DNA of 64,000 bases from Streptomyces hiroshimensis (GTDB lineage: Bacteria > Actinomycetota > Actinomycetes > Streptomycetales > Streptomycetaceae): positions 62,001 to 126,000 of the forward strand of contig NZ_BMUT01000007.1 in NCBI RefSeq assembly GCF_014650335.1, in the 5' to 3' direction. The position numbers and the translations under genes were made by a program. Positions 16,399 to 24,735 of the stretch are shown in pieces. Below the pieces are notes generated by a model. The model did no database searches, had not been told where the DNA came from, and was given only the letters and a program-made list of their open reading frames with translations. The first letter of the stretch is position 1, and the number at the start of each line of letters is the position of its first letter.

Positions 16399-18440
16399 AG
16401 CTGAAGCAGAGGAACCTCAAGCGGGGCGGGCGAAGTACGGGCGTCGCGGCGGACGACGGCGCGCCCGGGAGCCGGTCGGAGTCGGAGCAGCTGCTGTTCG
16501 GCGGCCCGTTGCTGTACGACAACGGGTGGACGCAGCACGAGAGGGCGTACTTCGAGATGTCGCTGTGGGCGATGGCCATGCGCCTGCCCGGCCTCGTCCG
16601 CTCCACGGTGCACCTGGCCAGGAGGGCCGACCGCCGGTCCTTGACCGTCGTCGGCGTATCCGAGCTGGCCCGCGGTGTGGGACAGGCCGTGGGACTGGTC
16701 GCGGTCAACAGCGTCCTGACCGCCGTCCTGGCCTCCGGGACCATCGGGCAGCGCCTGCTGGCGGCCGTCCCGGCGATGGTGGTGGTGACGCTCGCCGGGG
16801 TGGTGAGTGCGCTGGCGACGTCGGCTTCGACGTCGGGCACGGGCCGGCTGGAGCCGAAGGTCGAGCGGGTGGCGACCGAGCAGTACCTGGAGCGTGTGGT
16901 CCGGGTCGAGCTGGCGGCCATCGAGGACGCGGGCTTCCACCGGCTGCTGGATTCGGCCCAGTACGGGGCCGCCTCGGCCCGCCGCATGATCAGCTACTGC
17001 ACCGGCGTCATCGGCTCGCTGGTGTCCTTCGCGGCCGCCGCAGGCGTGCTGACCGTGCTGCATCCGGTGCTGCTGCCGCTTCTCGTGCTGATGACCGTGC
17101 CCCGCTCCTGGGCCGCCCTGCGGAACTCGCGGTCACGACATGCGAGTTACCTGCGCTGGGTGCAGCACTCGCGGGCCGGGCGGCTGCTGAGCCAGACCCT
17201 GATGCGGACGGGGCCCGCCCCCGAGATCCGCGTCCACGGCGTCGGGCCCTTCCTGGTGGATCACTTCCGCAGCATGTCGCAGGACTCCGAGGCCGAGCAG
17301 TCACGGCTGGCCGACAGCGCGGCCCGGGTCCGGCTGATCGCGTCCGCGCTCACCGGGGCCGCCATGGCCCTGACCTACCTGGCGCTGATCGGGCTGCTGG
17401 CGGCAGGGGTGATGGACCTGTCGGTGGCGGGCACGGCGGTGCTGGCCACACGGACCGGCGGACAGAGTCTGTCCACCCTCGTCCTGCAGGTCAACAACCT
17501 CTACGAGGAGGCCTGTTACGTGCAGGACCTGGAGCGCCTCTACCGGGAGGCGGCGGAGCGGGCCATCCCCGACGGCGGGCTGCCCGTACCCGAGCGGCCG
17601 GCGCTCATCCGCTTCGAGAACGTCACCTTCCGCTATCCCGCGGACGGCGCCGACGGCTCTGAGGACCCCGAGGGCTCCCGGGGCTCCCGGGGCGCCGAGC
17701 GGCCGGCGCTCCGGAACGTGAGCCTGGACATCCCCGCCGGAAGGATCGTGGCACTCGTCGGCGTCAACGGCTCGGGCAAGACGACCGTCGCCAAGCTCGT
17801 GGCCGGCCTGTACCAGCCGGACGCGGGAAGCATCCTGTGGGACGGCGTGGACGCCGGCGCGCTGGACCGGGCGCAGCTGTTCTCGCGGATCGCGATGGTC
17901 GGCCAGGACTTCCACCGGTGGCCCTTCACGTGCCGCATGAACATCGCCATCGGCCGCACCGACCGGCCGCTGGACCAGAAGGCACTGGAGGAGGCCGCCG
18001 CCCACGCGGGCGCCGACAAGGTCGTGGCGGAGCTGCCGAAGGGCTGGGACACGCTGCTGTCCAAGGGTTACAAGGGAGGCCACCAGATCTCCGGCGGCCA
18101 GTGGCAGCGGCTGGGCATCGCCCGTGCCCGCTACCGCGACGCCGCCGTCCTCGTCGTCGACGAGCCCACCTCGGCCCTGGACGCCCGCGCCGAGCTGGAG
18201 GTCTTCGAGCAGATCCGCAGGCTCGCCGACGGCGGGCAGACCGTCGTCCTGATCACCCACCGTCTCGCGTCCGTGCGGCACGCCGACGTCATCCACGTAC
18301 TGGAGAAGGGGGAGCTCCGCGAGAGCGGCACGTTCGAAGACCTGCTGAACATCCCCGGGGGCGTCTTCCTCGGCCTGTACGAGATGCAGCGCGCGCAGTT
18401 CCGGGACGCGCCCGTGCCGGAGCAGCGGCGGACGGCGTAG
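16395..18440 (+). CDS. ABC exporter, fused permease and ATPase
   Basis: 681 aa. An N-terminal cytoplasmic stretch of about 90 residues, then five or six transmembrane helices (residues about 95-360), then an ATPase domain: Walker A GVNGSGKTT, Q-loop VGQDF, signature ISGGQWQR, Walker B VLVVDEPTSALD, H-loop ITHR. This is a type IV half-exporter that would dimerise. No C39 peptidase domain is present. An unusual short Glu/Gly/Ser-rich insertion (DGSEDPEGSRGSRG) interrupts the ATPase before Walker A. Starts by ATGA overlap with the NUDIX gene; last gene of the operon. Confidence 0.92.
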   Translation: MKLKQRNLKRGGRSTGVAADDGAPGSRSESEQLLFGGPLLYDNGWTQHERAYFEMSLWAMAMRLPGLVRSTVHLARRADRRSLTVVGVSELARGVGQAVGLVAVNSVLTAVLASGTIGQRLLAAVPAMVVVTLAGVVSALATSASTSGTGRLEPKVERVATEQYLERVVRVELAAIEDAGFHRLLDSAQYGAASARRMISYCTGVIGSLVSFAAAAGVLTVLHPVLLPLLVLMTVPRSWAALRNSRSRHASYLRWVQHSRAGRLLSQTLMRTGPAPEIRVHGVGPFLVDHFRSMSQDSEAEQSRLADSAARVRLIASALTGAAMALTYLALIGLLAAGVMDLSVAGTAVLATRTGGQSLSTLVLQVNNLYEEACYVQDLERLYREAAERAIPDGGLPVPERPALIRFENVTFRYPADGADGSEDPEGSRGSRGAERPALRNVSLDIPAGRIVALVGVNGSGKTTVAKLVAGLYQPDAGSILWDGVDAGALDRAQLFSRIAMVGQDFHRWPFTCRMNIAIGRTDRPLDQKALEEAAAHAGADKVVAELPKGWDTLLSKGYKGGHQISGGQWQRLGIARARYRDAAVLVVDEPTSALDARAELEVFEQIRRLADGGQTVVLITHRLASVRHADVIHVLEKGELRESGTFEDLLNIPGGVFLGLYEMQRAQFRDAPVPEQRRTA

Positions 18441-18467
18441 GCACGGGCGGTGGGTGCAGGTGCGGGG

Positions 18468-18998
18468 TCAGCTGCCCGTCCGGTACTGGTGGCCCATGCG
18501 GCTGGTCTGCTTGTGCACCACGGGGGCGCCCGCGGCTCCGCCCTGCCCCGCAGCGGCGGCCCACACCTGGATCAGGTACTCCTCCACAGGGGCGTCGTCG
18601 TCGCGCGGTTCCGGCTCGTCGCGGTGCCGGCCTGACACGCGGATGCGGTAGTCCCCGGGGCCGGGGAGGGGGAGCGAAGGCTCTTCGTCCAGGGAGCTGT
18701 TGCCCCGGCCGATCTCCATCGGCTCGCCGGTCGGCCAGTGCACCTGCACCTCGGCCACGTCCTGCCAGGCGTCGGCGAGCAGCTGCGGCGGGCCGTCCCA
18801 GAGCTCGGCCGTCACCGTGACGTCGCCGGTCTCGGTCGCGGTGATGACGGCTGCGGCCGCGCCTTCGGGGCGGGTGTCGACGAGGCCGTTGACGGAGTAG
18901 TCGGGTTCGAAGTCGGCCATCGACTGGTCGAGCAGGTCGATGCGGCCGGCGTCGACGAAGAGCAGCGGATCGGTCACGCGGGCTATCAGGGTGGCCAC
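18468..18998 (-). CDS. hypothetical protein, streptomycete type
   Basis: A 176-aa acidic protein that I do not recognise. It has no signal peptide or membrane helix. Alternating hydrophobic residues (ITATETGDVTVTAELWDG, DYRIRVSGRH) suggest a beta-sandwich with the C-terminal 30 residues disordered (Gly/Ala, then basic). GTG start with AAAGGAACC upstream. It is downstream of the nuclease gene on the same strand but a strong hairpin lies between, so it likely has its own promoter; AAAGGGCGGGAAAGGGGG precedes it. Convergent with the ABC exporter gene (27 bp apart). Confidence 0.7.
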   Translation of the reverse strand: MATLIARVTDPLLFVDAGRIDLLDQSMADFEPDYSVNGLVDTRPEGAAAAVITATETGDVTVTAELWDGPPQLLADAWQDVAEVQVHWPTGEPMEIGRGNSSLDEEPSLPLPGPGDYRIRVSGRHRDEPEPRDDDAPVEEYLIQVWAAAAGQGGAAGAPVVHKQTSRMGHQYRTGS

Positions 18999-19048
18999 GG
19001 CGGGTGGTTCCTTTCAAAGGGCGGGAAAGGGGGCACGGGGAAGAAGGG

Positions 19049-19080
19049 AAGGGGCAGGCCCCGGACGGGGCCTGCCCCTT
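19049..19080 (-). terminator. 14-bp-stem hairpin after the nuclease gene
   Basis: AAGGGGCAGGCCCC and GGGGCCTGCCCCTT pair perfectly around a GGAC loop, 17 bp beyond the stop codon of the minus-strand nuclease gene. Confidence 0.85.
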
Positions 19081-19096
19081 CATCTTGACGGAGGGC

Positions 19097-20263
19097 TTAC
19101 GGGTTGGGGTCCTGCCCGCAGCCCACCGGGCCCATCAGCGAGGGCTCGGCCACGGTGGCCGGGCGCACGGCGCCGTGCGGCTTGACGACGTCCACCCAGA
19201 ACGCGTCGTTCTCCAGCACGCGCTGGCCGTTCAGGTACGACTTGCGCAGGCTGCCCTCCTTCGAGTTCTGCCGTGCGTTGAGGAACTGGCACGAGTAGTC
19301 CTTGTTCCGCGACGCGCCTTCGAGGGTCTGCGCCATGGGGTACTCGTCGCACGACTGGCCGCCGCTGTTCGGCGGGCGGGGAACGCCGCGCACGCACGCC
19401 TCGCGCCGGTTCTCCCGCTGGATGGCCTGGTCCATGGTGCGGTGCAGGGGGTTGCCCGCACCCTTCTTGCCCCAGTGCCCCTTGAGGTTCCGCTGCGCCC
19501 AGTCGACGTGCCAGGCCACGGCCGCGACGTCGTTGTCGGTGACGTCCAGCTTCCAGCTCGGCGTGTACTGCGGGTACACACAGCCGCCCGTGCGGGCGTC
19601 GGTGACGCGGGCGGTGCTGTCGCAGCGCGGCTTGAACGTCGGTCCCAGCCGCATCGTGCCCCTGTCGTGCCGCGGCGCGGTGATCGTCGCCTCGGGGTAG
19701 ACGGACTCGATCACCTTGTCGCGGCCGGGGCTGCCCGCCTCCATGTCGAACGTCCACGTCACGCCGGGGAAGAGGATCTTCGTTCCGCCCGGCGTGGACG
19801 TACAGCCGTTGCAGCGCAGGCCCACCGTCATCGAGACGGCGGCGGCCTCGGGGATCGTCGGATTGGTGAGCTTGACCGCCACCTTCTGCTTCCACTTGTA
19901 GCGGTTGCGCGGCTCCAGCTCGGCGGTGGCCTTGACGCGGACCTTCGCGGTGCCGTTCGGCCTGCCGTTCAGCAGGAACGTGATCGACGTGTCGTAGTGC
20001 GCGCACGACTGGGTGCGGTTGAAGTCGTAGTACCCCACCGGGCAGTCGAGCACGGCTGCTGCGGCGGCCTCACCCGTCCCGGTGTCGGCACGCCGGCTGT
20101 CGGGTACGCGCTGGAGCTCCGGGGTGTCGGAGACGATCGTCCGGCCGGTGTCCTCGGCCGGGGCCTGGTCGGCACTGGCCGGTATCGACGCCGCCAGCGG
20201 CAGCATCAGGGCGGCTGCGCCCACGGCTGTCGCCGCGCGCACCCTGGTCACGATTTTCCTCAA
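19097..20263 (-). CDS. secreted protein with NucA/NucB-type deoxyribonuclease domain
   Basis: 388 aa. Signal peptide at residues 1-32 (LRKIVTRVRAATA, hydrophobic core, ASADQA cleavage). The middle (about 60-250) is a beta-rich, cysteine-containing module. The last 120 residues fit the NucA/NucB domain: the core SCDEYPMAQTLEGA (about residue 302) matches the catalytic DEYP...EG segment of the Bacillus sporulation nuclease NucB, with extra cysteines that could form disulfides outside the cell. Probably degrades extracellular DNA. I choose the TTG at 20263 because GGGAGG is seven bases upstream; the ATG 11 codons earlier has none. A 19-bp palindromic repeat overlaps the leader. Confidence 0.8.
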   Translation of the reverse strand: MRKIVTRVRAATAVGAAALMLPLAASIPASADQAPAEDTGRTIVSDTPELQRVPDSRRADTGTGEAAAAAVLDCPVGYYDFNRTQSCAHYDTSITFLLNGRPNGTAKVRVKATAELEPRNRYKWKQKVAVKLTNPTIPEAAAVSMTVGLRCNGCTSTPGGTKILFPGVTWTFDMEAGSPGRDKVIESVYPEATITAPRHDRGTMRLGPTFKPRCDSTARVTDARTGGCVYPQYTPSWKLDVTDNDVAAVAWHVDWAQRNLKGHWGKKGAGNPLHRTMDQAIQRENRREACVRGVPRPPNSGGQSCDEYPMAQTLEGASRNKDYSCQFLNARQNSKEGSLRKSYLNGQRVLENDAFWVDVVKPHGAVRPATVAEPSLMGPVGCGQDPNP

Positions 20264-20284
20264 CTTGCTTCCTCCCGTTGCGTC

Positions 20285-20303
20285 CTGACTGATCATCAGT
20301 CAG
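20285..20303. promoter_or_regulatory. 19-bp inverted repeat upstream of the nuclease gene
   Basis: CTGACTGAT-C-ATCAGTCAG: nine-base perfect arms around one central base, 22 bp upstream of the nuclease start and just before its ribosome-binding site. Size and symmetry fit a TetR- or GntR-type operator; no adjacent regulator gene is present. Confidence 0.55.
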
Positions 20304-20540
20304 CCAGTTGACATGCTCACGATGTTGGCCACGTGGGCGACGAGAGGTCAACGGCCTTCCGGGTGAGGCGAAAGGTTCGAGACAGAAGCTGTGAGTTCCC
20401 TGTGAGCCGGTGTGTCGAGTGGACACACCGGGGGTTCAGTGATTCGATCACCGCCGTCAACGCGCGTAGAGCCGCTGTCACCGAAATGCCCGCCCGTATG
20501 ACGCCCGCATCCGGCGGCCGACGGCTCATCATTCAGCACC

Positions 20541-21536
20541 ATGGACATGGGCTTCCCGACCGATGCGCCGACTCCCCCGCCCACCGGCGGACCGCCTCCG
20601 CCGCCGACCGGCGACCGCAACGGGCCGGCCGTCTCCCGCGAGGAGTTCGACGCGCTCTTCGCGAGAGTCCGCACGTGGGGCCGCTGGGCGCCCGCCGACC
20701 GCGGGGCCTGGAACCGGGTGACCGCGGACCACGTCCGGCGGGCCACAGCCCTGGTCCGGACGGGCACCGTCGTGCCGATGGCGCGGCCGTGGGACACCGA
20801 ACCCGGCCCGGACAACACCAGGCCCGCCCTGCACTACATGTCCGACCTCGGCGACGTCGAGGCGCCCGAGCCCGCCGCCCACAAGGACTTCATCGGCGCC
20901 GACTACCACGGCAAGGCCGTCAGCCACCTGGACGCGCTCTCGCACATGGCCTACCGCGGGCGCTTCTACGGCGGCGGCACGGCGCGCGACCTCGTCGGGG
21001 CCGCAGGCACCCGCTTCGGCGAGGTCGCGGCCCTCGGTCCCCTGGTGACCAAGGGGGTGCTCCTCGACCTGCCGGCCGTCCTGGGCCGCACTTGGCTGGA
21101 ACCGGGACAGGCCGTCCACGCCGCGGACATCGTCGCCGCGGAGAGGACGCACGGCGTCACGATCGGCGAGGGCGATGCGGTGCTGCTGCGGGTCGGCCGC
21201 TTCCTGCGCCGCCGGGAGCTGGGCGCCTGGGACCCCGACGCCTCCTGCGCGGGCCTCCACGTGGACGCCGTGCCCCTGCTGGCCGAGCGCGGCATCGCCC
21301 TGCTCGGCAGCGACGGCGACAGCGACGTACGCCCCTCGCCGGTCGAGGGGCTGCACTCCCCCGTCCACACGCTCGCCATCGCCGCGATGGGGGTGCCCTT
21401 GCTGGACAACCTCGACCTCGAAGAGCTCTCCGCGGCCGCCGCCGGGACGGGCCGTTACGAGTTCCTACTCCTCGTAGCACCCCTGAACATCCCGGGCGGC
21501 ACGGGCTCGCCCGTCAACCCGGTCGCGGTGCTCTGA
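20541..21536 (+). CDS. cyclase-family (kynurenine-formamidase-like) metal hydrolase
   Basis: 331 aa. The cyclase-family metal motif is seen at about residues 117-131 (YHGKAVSHLDALSHMAY), supplying His and Asp ligands; another conserved His occurs late in HSPVHTLAIAAMG. Members hydrolyse amide or lactone bonds, for example N-formylkynurenine; the substrate here is unknown. The first 25 residues are Pro-rich and variable (TPPPTGGPPPPPTGD). ATG start; a GTG or ATG a few codons on is possible. Single gene, followed 190 bp later by the SpoIIE-type phosphatase gene. Confidence 0.85.
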   Translation: MDMGFPTDAPTPPPTGGPPPPPTGDRNGPAVSREEFDALFARVRTWGRWAPADRGAWNRVTADHVRRATALVRTGTVVPMARPWDTEPGPDNTRPALHYMSDLGDVEAPEPAAHKDFIGADYHGKAVSHLDALSHMAYRGRFYGGGTARDLVGAAGTRFGEVAALGPLVTKGVLLDLPAVLGRTWLEPGQAVHAADIVAAERTHGVTIGEGDAVLLRVGRFLRRRELGAWDPDASCAGLHVDAVPLLAERGIALLGSDGDSDVRPSPVEGLHSPVHTLAIAAMGVPLLDNLDLEELSAAAAGTGRYEFLLLVAPLNIPGGTGSPVNPVAVL

Positions 21537-21651
21537 CCGGTCGCGGTGCCGACGGCCCGGTCCGGCTCGGCTCGACCCGCGCGCCGGGCATCACGGACTG
21601 TGACCGGCCGGGCGCGCACCCGTGAATCGTTCCGTTATGTCGGCAAAGTTC

Positions 21652-21657
21652 TAAAAT
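21652..21657 (+). promoter_or_regulatory. candidate -10 box upstream of the SpoIIE-type gene
   Basis: TAAAAT lies in an AT-rich pocket 72 bp upstream of the chosen start. GTTCC (before) and GGAAC (after, overlapping) make a loose inverted repeat around it. No good -35 box is seen, so an activator may be needed. Confidence 0.35.
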
Positions 21658-21728
21658 GGAACAACAGTGCAGCCGCTCCCTGGTACGGGCGGCCATCGGC
21701 GCACGTACCGATGAGGGAAGTGATCCGG

Positions 21729-24653
21729 ATGGGGCTCGTGGCGGACGACATCGGCCCCGTACTCGCCCGCGAGCAGTTCCTTCGCGGCGGGACGGTCGAG
21801 GACGCCGTGCGCAGCCCGATCCTGAACTCGTGGCAGCGTTCCCGGGCGCTGGGGCTCTCGCCCGAGGGGTGCGAGCTCCCCTACACCCAGGATCTCGATC
21901 TCGACGGCCGCCTCGTCCGCGCGGCCGCGCCCGTGATGAGCCGGCTGCAGGCCATGTTCGACGGCAGGAGCATGAACATCTCGCTCGCCGACGCGCGCGG
22001 GGCGGTGCTCCAGCGCCGCTTCGGCGAAGCCTCCATGGTCAGGCACCTGGCCGCGATCCAGAGCGTCCCGGGCTTCGTGTTCGCCGAGAAGTACGGCGGG
22101 ACCAACGGCATCGGCCTGGCGCTCGCGGAGCGGCAACTGGTCAACATCTACGGCGCCGAGCACTTCGCCGAACGCTCGCAGGCGAACGCGTGCGTGGCGA
22201 TCCCCGTACGGGACCTGCTCAGCGGGCGCATCGAGGGAGTTCTCTGCTTCGGCTACCCCTACACCGACGCGGACACGGCGCTGGACGTCGTGATCCGCAG
22301 GGCGGCCGACGCCATCGAACGGCGGCTGCTGGGACAGAGTTCGGCGCGGGAGCGCGCCCTGCTCAAGGCCTACCTCGACGCCAGGCGCCGTGCGCCGGCC
22401 GACGGCTCGCCCGTCAACGGGCAGCTGAGCGAGCTCGCCGCGAGCGGCCTCGACTGGCGCGACCAGATGATCCTCAAGGAGAAGGCCGGCGAGCTGCTCG
22501 CCTCGGCCCAGCGGGCCGCCGTCGAGGTCGTCCTGCCCGGCGACCGGCGCGTCACCCTGCTGAGCCGCCCGGTGACGAGCGCCTCCGGGGTGGAGGGCCT
22601 CGCCGTCGAGGCGGTCATCCCCTCGCGGCACCAGCGCCTCGCCGTCTCCCCCGAGGCCGGTGCACCCCCCGGCCTCCTGGCGCAGCAGACCCTCACCGAC
22701 GTCGCCACGCTGCCCGGGCACCCTCCCGGCCACGTGCCCGGCCGGGCCGCCCCGACGGCCCACAGGCCCGGGACACCCGCTGCATCCGGCGCACCCGCAG
22801 CATCCGGTGTACCCGGCGGTGCCGGCCCCGGCCCTCCCGCCGACGGCGGCACGACCAGCGGGCTGGTGCTGGTGGGCGAGCCGGGCGTGGGGAAGTACGC
22901 CGTCGCGGCCCGCCGCCGCCTGGAGCTGCTGGCCGAGGCCAGCACCCGTATCGGCACCACGCTGGACGTGGGCCGCACCGCCCTGGAACTCGCCGAGATG
23001 GCCGTCCCGCGCCTGGCCGACTACGTCACCATCGACCTTCCCGCGGCGGTGCTGCGCGGCGACGAGCCGGCCGACCCCCTCAAGGACCTCCACCGCACGG
23101 TGGTCCACGGCATCCGCGACGACTGCCCCTTCTACCCCGCAGGCGAACGGGTCGACCTCAAGCCGACCACCCCCCAGCTGCGCTGCCTGACCAGCGGGGA
23201 GACCATCCTGGAGCCCGATCTGAGAGCCGCCCCGGGCTGGATCTCCCAGCACCCCGTGCGCGCCCAGCGCCTCCTCGCCCACGGCGTCCACTCCCTCATC
23301 GCCGTCCCGCTCCTCGCCCGCGGCATCGTCCTGGGCATAGCGAGCTTCTACCGCGCCCAGGACCCCGCCCCCTTCGGCGACGACGACCGTTCGCTGGCGC
23401 AGGAGCTCGCCACGCGCGCCGCCATCTGCATCGACAACGCCCGCCGCTACACGCGCGAGCACAGCATGGTCCTCGCCCTGCAGCACAGCCTGCTGCCGCA
23501 GGGCTTCCCCGAGCAGAGCGCCGTCGAGGTCGCGCACCGCTACATGCCGGCCGAGTCCGGCGTCGGCGGCGACTGGTTCGACGTCATCCCCCTCTCCGGC
23601 ACCCGCGTCGCCCTGGTCGTCGGGGACGTCGTCGGCCACGGGCTGCACGCCGCCGCCACCATGGGCAGGCTGCGCACCGCCGCGCGCACCTTCGCCGAGC
23701 TGGACCTGGCTCCCGACGAGGTCCTCACCCACCTCGACAACCTCGTCGGGCGCCTGGACCGGGAGGAGTGCGGCGAGGACCCGTCCAACGGCAACACCGG
23801 CATCATCGGCGCCACCTGCCTGTACGTCATCTACGACCCCACCACGCAGCAGTGCACCATGGCCCGGGCCGGCCACCCCCCGCCCGCGCTGGTCCGTCCC
23901 GACGGCACCGTCACCTTCCCCGAGCTGCCCGCGGGCCCGCCGCTGGGGCTGGGCGGCCTCCCCTTCGAGAGCGCCGGATTCCTCCTTCCCGAGGGCAGCC
24001 AGCTCGTCCTCTACACCGACGGGCTCATCGAGGACCGTCACCGCGACTTCGACGTGGCGCTGGAGCAGCTGCGCCGGGCCCTGTCCCACCCGAACCGCCC
24101 GCCGGAGGACACGTGCCGGGAGGTCGTCCAGAGCGTGGTCCCCGAGCACCCCGCCGACGACATCGCCCTGCTCGTCGCCCGCACCCACACCCTGGACCCG
24201 CACCGGATCGCCGTCTGGGACCTGCCCGCCGACCCCGCCCTCGTCTCCTCCGTCCGCGCCGCCGTCACCGCCCGGCTGACCGAGTGGGGGCTGGAGGAGA
24301 TCGCCTTCACCACCGAACTGCTGCTCAGCGAGCTGGTCACCAACGCCGTCCGGTACGGCACCGGCCCCATCCAGGTGCGCCTGCTCTACGACCGCGCGCT
24401 GACCTGCGAGGTCGCCGACACCAGCAGCACCGCCCCGCACCTGCGCCACGCGGCCACCACCGACGAGGGCGGCCGCGGCCTGTTCCTCGTCGCCCAGCTC
24501 TCCCAGTGCTGGGGCACCCGCTACACGGCCGAGGGCAAGGTCATCTGGGCGGAGTGCGCCCTGGAGGTGCCCGGTGGCAAGTCCTTCGCCGCCGGGGCGT
24601 TCCTCGACGGACTCGGCGGCCTCGACGGACTCGACGACATTCCGGCGATCTGA
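21729..24653 (+). CDS. SpoIIE-family phosphatase fused to AcoR-like sensor and HATPase domain
   Basis: 974 aa with an unusual order. Residues about 1-235 look like the sensor part of AcoR-type enhancer-binding proteins (ILNSWQRSRALGL, then a GAF domain ending GVLCFGYPYTDAD). After a Pro/Gly linker the frame reads LVLVGEPGVGKYAVAARR (about 378-395), which resembles the start of an AAA+ ATPase but stops there. A second GAF (about 400-585), a PP2C/SpoIIE phosphatase (about 600-800: GVGGDWFD, VGDVVGHG) and a HATPase anti-sigma-type domain (about 845-960: LLSELVTNAVRYG, GRGLFLVAQ) follow. Likely controls an anti-sigma/anti-anti-sigma pathway. ATG at 21729 has GAGGGAAG eight bases upstream. Confidence 0.9.
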   Translation: MGLVADDIGPVLAREQFLRGGTVEDAVRSPILNSWQRSRALGLSPEGCELPYTQDLDLDGRLVRAAAPVMSRLQAMFDGRSMNISLADARGAVLQRRFGEASMVRHLAAIQSVPGFVFAEKYGGTNGIGLALAERQLVNIYGAEHFAERSQANACVAIPVRDLLSGRIEGVLCFGYPYTDADTALDVVIRRAADAIERRLLGQSSARERALLKAYLDARRRAPADGSPVNGQLSELAASGLDWRDQMILKEKAGELLASAQRAAVEVVLPGDRRVTLLSRPVTSASGVEGLAVEAVIPSRHQRLAVSPEAGAPPGLLAQQTLTDVATLPGHPPGHVPGRAAPTAHRPGTPAASGAPAASGVPGGAGPGPPADGGTTSGLVLVGEPGVGKYAVAARRRLELLAEASTRIGTTLDVGRTALELAEMAVPRLADYVTIDLPAAVLRGDEPADPLKDLHRTVVHGIRDDCPFYPAGERVDLKPTTPQLRCLTSGETILEPDLRAAPGWISQHPVRAQRLLAHGVHSLIAVPLLARGIVLGIASFYRAQDPAPFGDDDRSLAQELATRAAICIDNARRYTREHSMVLALQHSLLPQGFPEQSAVEVAHRYMPAESGVGGDWFDVIPLSGTRVALVVGDVVGHGLHAAATMGRLRTAARTFAELDLAPDEVLTHLDNLVGRLDREECGEDPSNGNTGIIGATCLYVIYDPTTQQCTMARAGHPPPALVRPDGTVTFPELPAGPPLGLGGLPFESAGFLLPEGSQLVLYTDGLIEDRHRDFDVALEQLRRALSHPNRPPEDTCREVVQSVVPEHPADDIALLVARTHTLDPHRIAVWDLPADPALVSSVRAAVTARLTEWGLEEIAFTTELLLSELVTNAVRYGTGPIQVRLLYDRALTCEVADTSSTAPHLRHAATTDEGGRGLFLVAQLSQCWGTRYTAEGKVIWAECALEVPGGKSFAAGAFLDGLGGLDGLDDIPAI

Positions 24654-24669
24654 CGGCCCGTCCGGCAGC

Positions 24670-24725
24670 GGGACCAGAGATGGCCGTAACATAATGAAAT
24701 GCGGTAATTGGCCCTGATAGGTCCC
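24670..24725. promoter_or_regulatory. AT-rich operator-like region before the sugar ABC operon
   Basis: GGGACC (24670-24675) and GGTCCC (24720-24725) flank an interval that includes a markedly AT-rich core (GTAACATAATGAAATG). This is atypical for the window and is probably the promoter and regulatory site of the importer genes starting at 24736. Confidence 0.4.
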
Positions 24726-24735
24726 GGAGGAGTCC

